Origin: Turbatrix aceti
Lineage: Eukaryota; Nematoda; Chromadorea; Rhabditida; Panagrolaimidae
Length of the DNA stretch: 64,000 bases
Direction: 5' to 3'
Assembly (NCBI GenBank): GCA_963969345.1
Contig: OZ017766.1
Coordinates: 10,354,001 to 10,418,000 of the forward strand
Both the position numbers and the translations under genes were made by a program. The stretch's first letter is position 1. Each line of letters begins with the position of its first letter. The notes beneath the pieces were generated by a model. That model ran no database searches and was not told the origin of the DNA. It saw nothing but the letters and a program-made list of their open reading frames with translations. This document shows positions 13,401 to 24,700 of the stretch, one piece after another.

Positions 13401-15667
13401 GCAAAAATTGGGATTCTGGGTAAAATTTAGTCTCAGCACGAAAATTTGGTTGCGAAAAGAAAAAAATATTTGTCAAAAATTTCTTAATTTTTTTTGGGTT
13501 CAATTCGATGAAAAAGTCCCAAAATTGGTCTCATTTCGAAAAAGTGTCTAGTTTTTGTATTTTAAAAAAAATTCGTTTCAACCCGAATTTTTTTTGCTAT
13601 TTTTTTTTTGGTTTTTTATAAATCGATTTTTACACGAAAATTTGCTCGAATGCGAAAAATATGGGCTAATTAGATTTTTTTGTCAAATTTGATCTCAACG
13701 CGAAAAAAATGTGTTATGCAAAAAATATCAATTTTTTGTAAAATTGGTCATCAAAATTTTTTTTAGTACAAGAACGTCAAAAATCGCATGATTTTGCTCT
13801 CGACGGGTTCTGCGGTGGTTTCGGTCGAAAATGTTCGATCTCTACTCGACAGTCTGAACTGTGTCATCGATGATTCTACGATTTTCAAACTCTGTGAAGT
13901 GAGTTTTTCCGAAAAATTATTTTTGATTAAAAATTTAAATTCTGATGGTAAATTTGTTTTTTTCAGAAATGCGCCACACCAGGCGTGAAGCCACTTCCCT
14001 CGCCGATCTACGTCCTCTGCTACGGCATCTTTGCCCTCGTAAAGGGAATCGGCAGTCGTTTTGGCGTCACGATGAATACGGTCTTGGATTACGCGCAGGC
14101 TGTCAAGATGTACAATTCCGAGGATTACAAGGGCTACGATGTCAGGGTTTTCATTGAACCGGAGGATGCTGACGAGGAGGATGCCCATTCTCCTCCGCGG
14201 CCTCGGCCACCCCGGTTGGTCATGGAGACCGTGGATTACAGAATTGCGATGCTGTGAGTTTTTTTGGAGCGAATATTTTTTTTTAGATTTTTTTGAAAAT
14301 TTTTATATTTTTTTAAAATTAAAAAAATTTTTTTTTGAAAATTTTTGAAATTTTTTTTTCTAAAAAAAATAATTGCATAAAAATAGAAAAATTTTTTTTT
14401 GTTGAATTTTGTGCGAAATTTGTCCACGGCCTCAGAAAAATCTAGATTTAGAAAAAAAAAATGTAAAATTTGACCGAAAACATGCGAAAAATAGTTTTAG
14501 AAAGTGCAAAAAATGATTTGGGCGTTTTTGAGGGTGCAAAACGTGTTTTTTTTATAATAGTATTTTTGTAACGACTCAAAAATTTTTTCGTCCAAGTTTT
14601 TTAATTTCTGAAATTTCTTTGACATTTTTGGCTTTTTTATAATTTTTTTGTACAATTTAAAAAAATTATCCCTTGAAAAAGAACCCCGATTATTACGTTA
14701 CTTTCACTTCTTTTTTTAATTGCCATTTTTTTTGCACGTAACCGAAGTCGATTACTTTTGCTTTCTTTTGACAGAGTTTTTATAATAATTTTCTTTTCGA
14801 TTTTTTCTCCGCCAGGTAATTAAGTAATTTCTGCCCGCCGACCCAAAAAATGTGTATTGCATGCACTCTTCTTTTGAGTATTTATTTCTTTTTTTCATCC
14901 TATAGAATTTATGCATAATGAGCGTAGAGCTCCGAAAAAAATCTTTTGTACACAGGTTTTTTTTTGGGGGTTGGAGAAAAATATGGATTTTTTGACGCGT
15001 GCGTACTTTTCATTTCGCTCTGTTGACTGTTCTAATTTTTTTTTTGCGCAGAAAAAAAATCGTTAGTCGTTACCAGTTTTTTGAGTTTAAGTGAAAGTTG
15101 AAAAGTACATGAAAAAAATATTTTGAGTGCGTTTTGATGACCTGGAGAATTTTTTGCAGGGATTGGAAATCGTTCAAATTGATCCCGAAAAATCCGGTTC
15201 AAATTTCGTCTCCAGCGTTGGTGAAAAGTGCGTTGGCGGAAGGAGATGTGGCACGAAATTTGGAACCTACGCCGGTTGCGACGAGTTTTCCCCTGAAACT
15301 CTACGGCACGCCATATCAACTTTCTCACCCGGGATTCAGTCATCTCGCGTGCATGGCTTGTGGCAACGTCTACTCCCCAATCACGTCCATTGACACGGAA
15401 AAAGCCATGCTCCTGCACAAAAAATCGCAAGGTACACAATCGAACCTGGATACGAGTCTGGGAAGCTGTGATGGAACAAATAATTGCCTGTCTTTGTCGG
15501 AAACTGCGACGGCAAATGAGAATACGACGGGTGGACCGACACCAATTTCCTACCCGGCAAAAGCGTCGGCGTCCAACGAATCAACGACGACCAACGCATC
15601 TGTCGATTCGGTATCGGATATCAAAGCTGAGATAGCGAACATTTTGGAGACTGTTTTTAAAGGTTGA
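7429..15667 (+). CDS. mut-7: MUT-7/EXD3-like 3'-5' exonuclease
   Basis: Nine exons: 7429-7764, 8512-9051, 9772-9959, 10009-10212, 10701-11177, 12836-13214, 13767-13898, 13967-14253 and 15160-15667. Phases join to 3051 nt, 1016 residues. Residues about 1-385 are helical with no motif I recognise. The DEDDy exonuclease follows: ExoI D-x-E in IIGMDCEAG (about residue 410), ExoII Asp in GFSFLSDYSFL, ExoIII YAASD after WVQRPLSVEQIQ. Exon 6 opens the Mut7-C region (IVVDLPFTHLIYTLNKLGLP, then ALITSNK), and exon 9 has a CMACG knuckle. In C. elegans MUT-7 is a Mutator-complex nuclease needed for siRNA amplification and transposon silencing; that role is transferred by homology. The start is the ATG 48 nt after an acceptor. 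AATAAA is at 15740-15745. The C-terminal 80 residues are Ser/Thr-rich and look lineage-specific. EXD3-type nuclease is the alternative name. Confidence 0.88.
7880..8170 (+). repeat. Intronic tandem repeat in MUT-7-like intron 1
   Basis: About nine direct copies of a 25-32-bp unit close to aatttggtcctgaaacgaaa lie in tandem, with variable lengths of the A run between copies. The core ggtcctgaaacgaaa recurs, diverged, in later introns of the same gene. Confidence 0.85.
11178..12835. other. Intron 5 of the MUT-7-like gene, with G run and A run
   Basis: This is by far the longest intron of the gene (1658 bp). It ends in a CAGCAG tandem acceptor (12833-12838). It contains a G run at about 11625-11635, a run of about two dozen A (about 12007-12028) and GC-richer segments that look coding on the minus strand (see the next entry). 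Confidence 0.7.
11621..12174 (-). other. Possible nested antisense gene or pseudogene, acidic product
   Basis: Read on the minus strand, a stretch with codon bias (11621 to about 11941) encodes an acidic segment (ANEDDESDDNADIEKEEDHA, then an acidic/polar tail ending in EPPPP and TGA at 11621-11623). It is preceded by a plausible acceptor cag. Further upstream, 12174-12119 looks like another exon (VPAPSQLDSTAASYQLD) with a polypyrimidine acceptor and a GTAAGT donor. The two do not join in frame: the first ends in phase 2 and the second needs phase 1. Either the model is wrong, an exon is missing, or the gene is broken. I do not recognise a family. Confidence 0.3.
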
Positions 15668-18600
15668 GAACAACGAACGACGATAATGATTGTATGAACT
15701 TATTCATTGTGACTGTGATCGAATTTATTTTTGACAACGAATAAAAATTCGCATGTGATTATCGAATTTTTTTACACGTGATAATTAAAATTTAAAAAAA
15801 AAGTTTGAAATTTTACGGTATTTATAAAAAAAACTAAATTCATTGAAAAAATACCGTATTTTTTATGTGCAAAATTTGTAATATTTCTTTTTTACGGTTT
15901 TGTACACTTTGATGACAATTTTTTTTCCAGAATCTTTTTTGCATGTTTTGAACCATTTTTGACAAACACTAATAAAGTCGCGCGCGAAAGATGATCAAGT
16001 AAGTGAGTGGCACTTACACGTTTTTTTGACACCCAAAATGAAAAAACCTCTTACGAAAAAAACGTTCTGATCTGGCTTATTTTTTTCCTGAAAAAAAGGA
16101 GAAGAAAAAAGTTGGAGGGGAGTGAGTGAGTGATTTGTTTTGCGCAGAAAACAAGTTGAAAATCATATTGTCAAGGACTCAAGGTCGATTTGGGCATGAA
16201 CGCGCGCGCCGAGTCGAGTCGAGTTCAGTTTTGTCGACGCGTAAAGGATACATACCTACCTAAATACTGCCGACCAGGCAACCAACTTAACCGACCTGGT
16301 GTAATAAATACTATCCATCTATTCATTTATTCGCTGTTATGTATTTATTTATTTTTTAGAAAAAAACAGTTTTCGTTCTTTCTCCTGCAGTATGATTATA
16401 ATATTTTTTTGTTCGTTTTTTTCTACTGCTGACATGAAAGGCAGCAGACAAGCTGGTTCGACCCAAATCGGCCGATCGGGTCGGTTGCAGGTCGGAGCAT
16501 TCCCATTTTTTGCATTTTACAACGGTCGGTCACTAAACGCTTCTGTGTATCTAATATTTATTTTATGATACGTTTCATAAATATAACTACTTATGTTGAG
16601 CAAAATTTTTGTCACGGATTTTTTTTGTCAAATGAACATTTGCAGTTTTTTTCATTTTTTTGTACTTTTTTCTTTTTTCATTATTTTTAATATAAAAAAT
16701 CTAATTTTTTTTTATTTGTTCGAAATCATTCAAAAAATTTTTTTAAATAAAACAAAATAAAATGGAAAATAAATAATAATAAAAAAATAAAACGAAAAAT
16801 AAAAAATAAATAAAAAAAATTGTTCAACTTATCAAATTCATTGCAAACAACAAAATGTTTTTGTTTGTCTTTGTTTGCAAACACGGTCAAAAATATTTGT
16901 GTTTGTTTAATTTTTTAGAAAAAAAATTAAATACAAAAATTATAGTTTTACTATTTTTTTGTTTTTATCACAAAGAAAATTTTAATGTTTTTTTTACCCG
17001 TAAAAAATTATTTGCTGATCTCATATTTTTTTTTAATCACAAAACAATGTTTAGCCTTTTTCGATACTAATTTTTTTCCAAGCAAAAAACGCACAGTTTC
17101 CAATTTTTTCACAAAATTAGTCTCAAAAAATTTTGTGGTTGTTCACAGTGCGTAAAACTGTTTTCTAGAATAGGTTACTAATTAGTAATTGTTACACCTT
17201 TGCATGCATAAAAAATATTTATTTATCTAGAACAAGGTCAGTGTTGCTGCTCCTATACAGGCAATTCCAGTTGTAATGAGTGGTACCGTTCCGTTTCATT
17301 TTCTGCTGCTGCTCTGTTCTGATTTCCAGTCGACAACTGATGTGAAAGTTGTTGTTTTTTTTAGAACTGTCCACTGTGATTTTGTGTAATTTACTGTGAA
17401 AACGATCAGATGAATCAAATTGTGGTTTAATTGGGTGCTGAAAAAAATTGTGAACTTGTTTGCTGTTTTTTGTTTTTTTACAAAAAAATGAAAATAAGCA
17501 TTTTTATTAAAATAAATTTAAAAAAAAATAGAGTAAAAAACTTGCGTCCTATAAATGCCAAAAAAATCACAAAGAAAATTCTAATGTTGTTTTTCTGAAA
17601 AAAAAATTTTTGATGCGAATGAGTTTTTGGAATTTTAATTTTTTTTGGAACTTTGGAACTTTTTTTATTTCTTTGGATATTTTTGCATGAAATAAAAAAA
17701 CCTTGGTGTTCCCAATGTTGCCTAATTTAGTTTTTATGATCTGTATTTTATTGTTAATTTGCCTGACGCTTCTTATTCTGTCTCCTAGGTCAATTTTTTC
17801 TAGAAAATTGCATTCGGAATTATAAATAATTTCCTGAAAAATTGTGTTTTTTCTACATAAATAGAAATTGTGAACTCAATGAGAAAAAAAAACAATTGTT
17901 TGTCAGTTGTTTTTTTTCATCAGTGTGGGTGTTTTTTAGACGCTGAAGTCGAATAGGAAAAGAAAGGCGTGTCCCCTGACTCAACGGACTGTTCTAATTA
18001 ATTTTACGATTAAAAAGATGCAGCAGTGATTTTTTTGTTTGTTTACGAATACGAACATTTTGATATTTTTTTGACAAATCTAACGGACGCGAACTTTTTA
18101 GACCGTGTTCGCAAACGAACAGCGAACAGATAATTTTTTATCACGTGTGCAAAGTTTTGTCTTCGAGGGAAAAACGTAAATTGCAGTTAAATTTTTGGAT
18201 CAAAAGTTGATGAATGTTGATGGCTTATTTTTAGTATAATAAAAAAAATCGATTTTGACACCGTTACCCTAATTTTACCTGAATTTTTTGTTCGTTTGTC
18301 TGTGAAGGAAATTTAGTGTTGTTCGCAAACGAACGCAAACGTTCGCACATTCTTGTGAACGATCGACAGACGAAAATCGACGAACAACAAAAAAAACTTG
18401 ATCGTCAAGTCAAATCACAAAAACGGAAATGTCAGTCAGCTCCACAACTCTATTTACCAGTTGTCTGTCTACTTACTACCAGTTCATCATCCTCTAGCCT
18501 GTAAATATGTGTATGTATCTTGTACAGGAAAGGAGGAAAGAAAAGTACTCCTATGTAGCAGGAGAGAGGAGAGGGGAATGGGCATGGATGGATTCAGCCA

Positions 18601-19707
18601 ACGCCAACGCGCTTGTTTCGTTTTTCTGGCGGCAGAGCCAGCCGGCTGACTGACTGCTTGGCTCGATCGTTCATTCCTTTCTTCCTTCCTTCGTTGGTTT
18701 CTTCCTTCCTTGCGCAAGTGACGATCGCGATCGACAAGGAGGTCCTCCGTCCAGCGTTGGCGTCCGTAAGTGCTCCATGCTGAAGACTGACTGCGTCATT
18801 TAAAAATATCCTTTTTTCTCTCCCCCTTCAATCCATAATTTTCTTTTACCTGGATTTTTACCTGATTTAAAAAAAGAAAAAATACCACTTTTTCCTTTTT
18901 ATTTTAAAAATTTGTTGTTACTGAAAAAAAAGTTCTATTTCAAATATGTACAACTTGTTTGTTTATTTTTTGTTTCTTCGCATGATCGTTCGTTGAGTCA
19001 AACAAGTTTGAAATAAGAGTGAAATTAAAAGTTTGTAATCTTCTACGGATTTGTTCGAGTCACACCTCAGAAATTAGAAATTCTATGATACAAAAATTTT
19101 TTTATTAATTGAAAACAATTTTATCATATTTTTTTCGGTTACAAATTCGTTACACTCGACCAGCTTGTGGTTGTTGGTTGTTGTCTCGGTAGCATAACGG
19201 TACTATGTAATGTGGCGTGAATTTTGATCGCTGTACAAAAAAAAATCGATCTGTATCCGTGTAATTATTAAAATAATGGTTGTTTCCGGTTTTCAAACAT
19301 GATTGCATGTTTTCAGAGCGAAATTTGATATTTAATTCTAAGGATAAAATTTTTTTTGCAGTTACATATGTTTGTGTGATTAAAAGGTATCTACGTTAAA
19401 AGGTGGTTAAAAGAATTCACAAATGATCGTATCGCTTAAAAAGTGGGAATCAAAGTTTAAAAAAAACTGATCACAAATTTAAAATTTGTATTTTTATAGA
19501 TTTTTTCAAAAAAAAACATTTTTCTTAACAAAATTAATAATTTTTTGTTTTTTACGTTTTAAAAAATGTAAAAAATTAGATATTAGAAAACCTCTATTCA
19601 AAAAGTATAAAAATTTTTTTGCATTTGCATATTTTGTAGCTCAAGTGATTATAAACTGGCCTAAACATTCCCTGAGAGAACAACTTTTGATTTTGCGGTA
19701 TGTGTGG

Positions 19708-20610
19708 TAGTAACATAACTTGGCTACTGCGTCAAAGAGGAGAGGGAAGCAGCACGCCGCAATATAGCGTAACTTGGCTATTGTGTCGAGATGGGAGTTG
19801 AAAAAATTTACACGACGATTACAATTACAAAAAATGATACTTTATCCGTTAAAGAGCATTGTCCAAGAAAAATGATAAAAAAAATATCCAGTAACAAATC
19901 AAAAAAGGATGATTTTAGAGAAACAATTACGACGACGATGTTAGCTATTTTAGAATCGATTGTGATTAACTTGGGTCAATTTCCACGAGCAGCGAAGAGG
20001 GTAGCCATCCGAGTAAGCCGAATCCTGAAAAATAACACGAAATAAACGCCATAAGAAGAAAACGGACAAAAAACTCAAAAAACGATCAGAAAAAACTCAT
20101 GTAATCAAAAAAGTCAGAACAGTTATCTTTGATTGCCCCGCCACGAAAAGTCGAACAAACAGTCCACACTACAACGTTGTTCGTTTGTCCAATTTTTCGT
20201 AGCGTTACATAAGTTTTTTCTGATCGTTTTTTGAGTTTTTTTGTCTATTTTCTTCTTATGGCGTTTATTTTCGTGTTATTTTTCAGGATTCGGCTTACTC
20301 GGATGGTTACGCTCTTCGCTGCTTATGGACATCGACCCAAGTTAATCACAATCGATTCTAGAATAGCTAACATCGTCGTCGTAAATGTTTCTCTAATCTC
20401 ATCCTTTTTTAATTTGTTTCTGGATATTTTTTATCATTTTTCTTGGACAATGCTCTTCAACGGATAAAGTATCATTTTTTGTAATTGTAATCGTCGTGTA
20501 AATTTTTTCAACTCCCATCTCGACACAATAGCCAAGTTACGCTATTGCGGCGTGCTGCTTCCCTCTCCTCTTTGACGCAGTAGCCAAGTTATGTTACTGC
20601 GTTGGGCTGG
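19708..20610. mobile_element. Foldback (palindromic) element, ~400-bp arms
   Basis: The left arm (about 19708-20105) reappears inverted at about 20204-20610 with few differences, around a loop of roughly 100 bp that itself pairs weakly. The outer ends carry gtaacataacttggctactg and its complement. The right side then adds two or three diverged copies of the end motif (to about 20680). Short ORFs inside mirror each other and are by-products. The class of the element is not recognised. Confidence 0.8.
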
Positions 20611-21232
20611 CGCAATGGCCAAACTATGCTACTACTGCGTCGGGGTGGCGCAGTAGCCGAGCTATGCCACTGCGTAAGGGTATTCCTCTACCGTCTTTTT
20701 TCCATTACTTTGTTGTTGTTTTTTGTTATTGTTTTTTGTTATTGTTTTTATGTTGATTGACAATAAAAAGTGTTTTTACGAAAAAAGTAATAATGCAAAA
20801 AAACCGTTTATTTAAATCAAACCGCCACCGTGTATCAGATTGAATAAAAACGCAACATTTACGTTCATGTTTGGACTAGGTGTTCAAAATTATCGAATAA
20901 AAAGAGAAGAAGCGTCAACAGGTCGTTCGCGACTCAGGTTATCAGAAAAAAAGAGATTTTAGGCAATTAAGCGTCTCGAACATGTCTGAAAAGTAAATTT
21001 GCCATAATTACGCATCATGGAAAATGATTCCGAGTTTCGGGGCAACTACGATGGAATATGCTTTTTTGAAGCACTTTACGTTGTAATAAAGTAAACGCTG
21101 AAAATAAGTGCAAAAAAAAGGCTCATAAAAAAAATTTTTGTTGTATATGATATTACACGTATCCATCCAATTCCCTTACCTTTCCCTTTTTTTTCTCGCC
21201 CGCGTTGCCAAAATCCTATTCGATCCCGATCC

Positions 21233-21263
21233 CGACTTTATACTACCTTGCCAGGTATAAAGT
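21233..21263. promoter_or_regulatory. Inverted repeat in a GC-rich block upstream of the DOMON gene
   Basis: GACTTTATAC and GTATAAAGTC flank an 11-bp spacer as a perfect 10-bp inverted repeat. It stands at the start of a GC-rich island about 450 bp before the ATG. The position is suggestive of a promoter or an operator-like site; there is no direct evidence. Confidence 0.35.
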
Positions 21264-21708
21264 CGAGCGCAAGCGTCGTCGTGCGTCATTGCTATCGCGC
21301 AATCTTATCTGACCTCCAAGACCCCCACCGCCGCCCCCCCCCCCCTCGAGTCGTATGCATGCATGTATCGTGGGCAGGGCAGGTAGCGGCGACTGCGGGC
21401 GGCAATGGGTCAACCAGACCGGACCCGTTCTTTCTTTCCGCGCCATGACATGTGCTGCGTGTCTTTCTTTTTACATATTTTTCTTCCACGGCGTAGTATT
21501 ATAATGTAACCGAATTATGCATTCTTGTATATTTATTCCGTGTTAATTTTCGAACAGTTTAATAATTTAATTATTATTAAAAATACTTTCCTGATTTTTT
21601 TTGATTACAAAAAATTAATTTTTTTTTGGATTTTTTCAGGTAAAAGGACGTAGAAAAGAACCGGTGGGAAATAAAGCGCAGAAAATCCAGGCGAGACCTC
21701 GTCAGACT

Positions 21709-24700
21709 ATGGAATTTAAATCTTTACGGGCCATTGTGCTCTTTTTGGCTGGCATTGCCGTAGTCAAAGCTGTCGACAACGGCGTGCAGGTTCGTCTAGT
21801 CCAGCCAACTGCCAGGATAGCGGAGAGGAGTTTTTCGACTCCCCGAAATGCCGAGGCACCGTGTCCGACTACCAAGCAGATTCATGGTAAGTTTACAACA
21901 ACAATTTTTTCCCTTAACAATTTTTCATGTTTTTACAATTTTTTACTGATACGACAATTTTTTTCGTGTTTTTTGAAAAACTTTTACTAACTTTTGTTTC
22001 TTGACACGAAAATTGTTTTCTTCTGTTTTTTATTTTATGAACGTATCGTTTTTTTATGATTCCAAAAATTTACGATACATTTTTACGATATCCATTTTAC
22101 TTTTTTTCAATTGCATAATTTTTTTGTCGGATTTCCCAACATTCGATTTTTTGTATCGCTTATACAAATAGGATTTGTTTACGATCATTCGAATTCGCAA
22201 AAGAATGAATGGATTCACGTTCATTCAATTCTACTGATTCACTGACCTGTAACATTTTTATATATGTAACACACGTCAAACACTAAAAAAATGTTGTTTT
22301 AGCATTTTTTGTCGGCGCATTGACTTTTTCGACCCCATCGTATCGGACCAATCGGATTTTCTTTATCCCCTTTAAAAAACAACTTTTTTTTCTTGGATTG
22401 GATTGAACTGAATTGTTTTTAATGGGATTATTGTACGTGAGAAGACCGAGCACGGACACGTTTGCTTCGGTGCGTTTAACTTGACCTACTTACAATTAGT
22501 AATCATTTCTCATTTCTGAACCTGACTTGCCTTGCGCAACCAGCACGGACACAGGGGCCAGTGCTGCCTGATCACGTTAAAAAAATAGGAATGACTTTTT
22601 TTTTTCTGTAACAGCCTAAGGAAGGAAGGAAGAAAAATGAAGAATGAATGACCATGACATTGGGGTCAGTCTAATCATGTTTTGTTTAGTAGTATTAGAA
22701 ACCGACTCAAAATCAATGGACTGGCTCACACCAGAAAAAAAGTATCTAGTAACAGGCAGAAAATTAGGGTAACGGTGATACATATTAGTATTGGTGACAT
22801 CGTAAAAAAAGTTGTTTTTTAGAAAGGGGACATGATTGATGTCACACATATATTTATGCATACTGATGATCGATGAGTCATTTTCGATGCGTCATCCAAA
22901 ACTCTGATAACAACAAATTATCGTTTTCACAAAACTTGAGATAAATATAAGATGAAGTAAAAAAACTTTTGTCATCATCCGGAATCGAACCCCCGACATC
23001 AAGCTTGAAAGTCCGAAGCGCTAAACACTCGGCTATTCGTGAAAGTTAGGCTTTTTTTTAAACTTGTTTTAACAAAAAAAGTTTTCGGAAATCCACTTTT
23101 GCTACTTTTGCCGCTACTTGTTCAAACGTTTCTAAAACCTGTTCAAAAAATTTTTTACAACGAATTTAATCTCAAAATTGCCCAAAAAATAGTTGTTTTT
23201 TGTCATCAAATTTTGTTGTTTTTTTTTGCCAAATCAATCGTGACCGAAATTAGACTAATTGGCTTCCATTTCATGATCAATAAAAAAATTGTGACCCAAT
23301 GAACCCAATTGAGGCCAGTGAAGAAGATGCTCGCTTGGTTGGTTAATCGAATAAAAAGTACAAAGTCAAAAAAAAGTGCATAAACAAAAAACTTAACCCA
23401 CATTTTTCAAATACTTTGTAACTGTTATTTTTTTTGTTCTTTGTCGGCCATACTAAACCCTACCCCCATTCATCCTGTTTGCCGGGTAAGTAATCGGTTT
23501 ACATCATTTATCCCCTCCCTTCGATTTTCGTGGCTCCCTCCCGCTGGGGACAGTTTTGTACCGGGTAGGTAAAAACGGGATGAATGGATCGTAGGAGTGA
23601 GTACGTAACAAATTCTCATTTTCTTCCCTGGGTTTTTGTTACTTGCCAAAATCTTAAATCACTAACCGCTGCCGCTGCCGCTAAAAATCTTTGTTGGATG
23701 ACCTTGGAGGTAGAAAAAGGAGAAAAAGAAGTCAGTCGGTCCTGGTCCGTTGCAACAACAAGGTCGATCGCCGCTCGCTCGTTGCCGTATACATACTGAC
23801 ACAAAAAGACAAAACGAAGAAGAATGAAGATTGTTGCGCATCCGTTAGGTTGTCGGTCGGCTGGCTGGATGGATGGATGGTGTCGTAACTTAGCCAACTT
23901 GTATGTACACCGGCACGGCCGGGGAGGTTAAAGGCAAGGGTAAAGTACCGGAAAGGAAAAAAAGTTGGGGTAATGCAAAATGCAAAAAAAGGTGTGAAAA
24001 GTGCGTTTTTTTTTAATTCAAACACATTTTTCACTCAATTTTTTTAACGGTTACAGTAATCCTAGTTAATGAATTATAATTGGATGAGATAAATATGATA
24101 AAATTCAATCAAAGTTGACCCAGACAAAATTAAAGAGGGTTATAAAATTCTTTTATGGGATTATAATTAACATTCGTCGACTGATTTTGACAAACACATG
24201 ATTGATTGGTTGGTCATCAAGATTATGAAAAATTCATTAACTCTCCACGCAATTATATTTATATCCCATAATTCTGCGAAAAATCGTAAAAATTGATGTT
24301 ATAACTTTGATTTTTGCTTTAAAACCGGCCAAAAACGATAAACAAGAAACAACATAGTTTTTTTTATCTATCATAAAATTGCAAGAAACACATTCACACA
24401 AAAAATTTTTTTTCAGATACGCCAAACCTTATCAAATCCGGAACACCCCTCGAATTTGTTTGGTTCAACCCGACCGCAGTCCAGGGACCATACAGAATCG
24501 AACTTCTCAACGCAAACTACGAATTGATTGCGACGCTTGCTGATTCACAGAAATCGGGAGTATTCGACACGAATGGACTTACAAAAACCAAAGTTGACAT
24601 TCCAAAATCAGAATGCCGGGATTGCGTTCTTCGATTGCTTCAGACGACTGCTGATCGGAAAACGCAGCTTTTGTCATGCGCCGATGTCGATGTCATTCAT

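Larger units (their letters stand above)
15668..21708. other. Long intergenic/5' region with little coding signal
   Basis: About 6 kb without a gene I can support. It holds MUT-7 3' sequence, AT-rich DNA, two 14-bp palindromes GTTCGCAAACGAAC (near 18107 and 18321), a GC-richer patch ending in a donor-like GTAAGT (about 18767, possibly a 5' UTR exon of the DOMON gene), the foldback at 19708-20610, and a GC-rich block at 21183-21450 with a C run near 21336. An acceptor ends at 21639, 69 nt before the next ATG. Confidence 0.5.

Noticed and set aside
16190..17070. Small AT-rich ORFs in the intergenic region
   Set aside because: They are composed of Phe/Lys/Asn runs typical of T/A-rich DNA, without conserved motifs or splice context.
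19791..20045. 84-codon ORF in the foldback
   Set aside because: It lies within one arm, its mirror is broken by substitutions, and it resembles no family.
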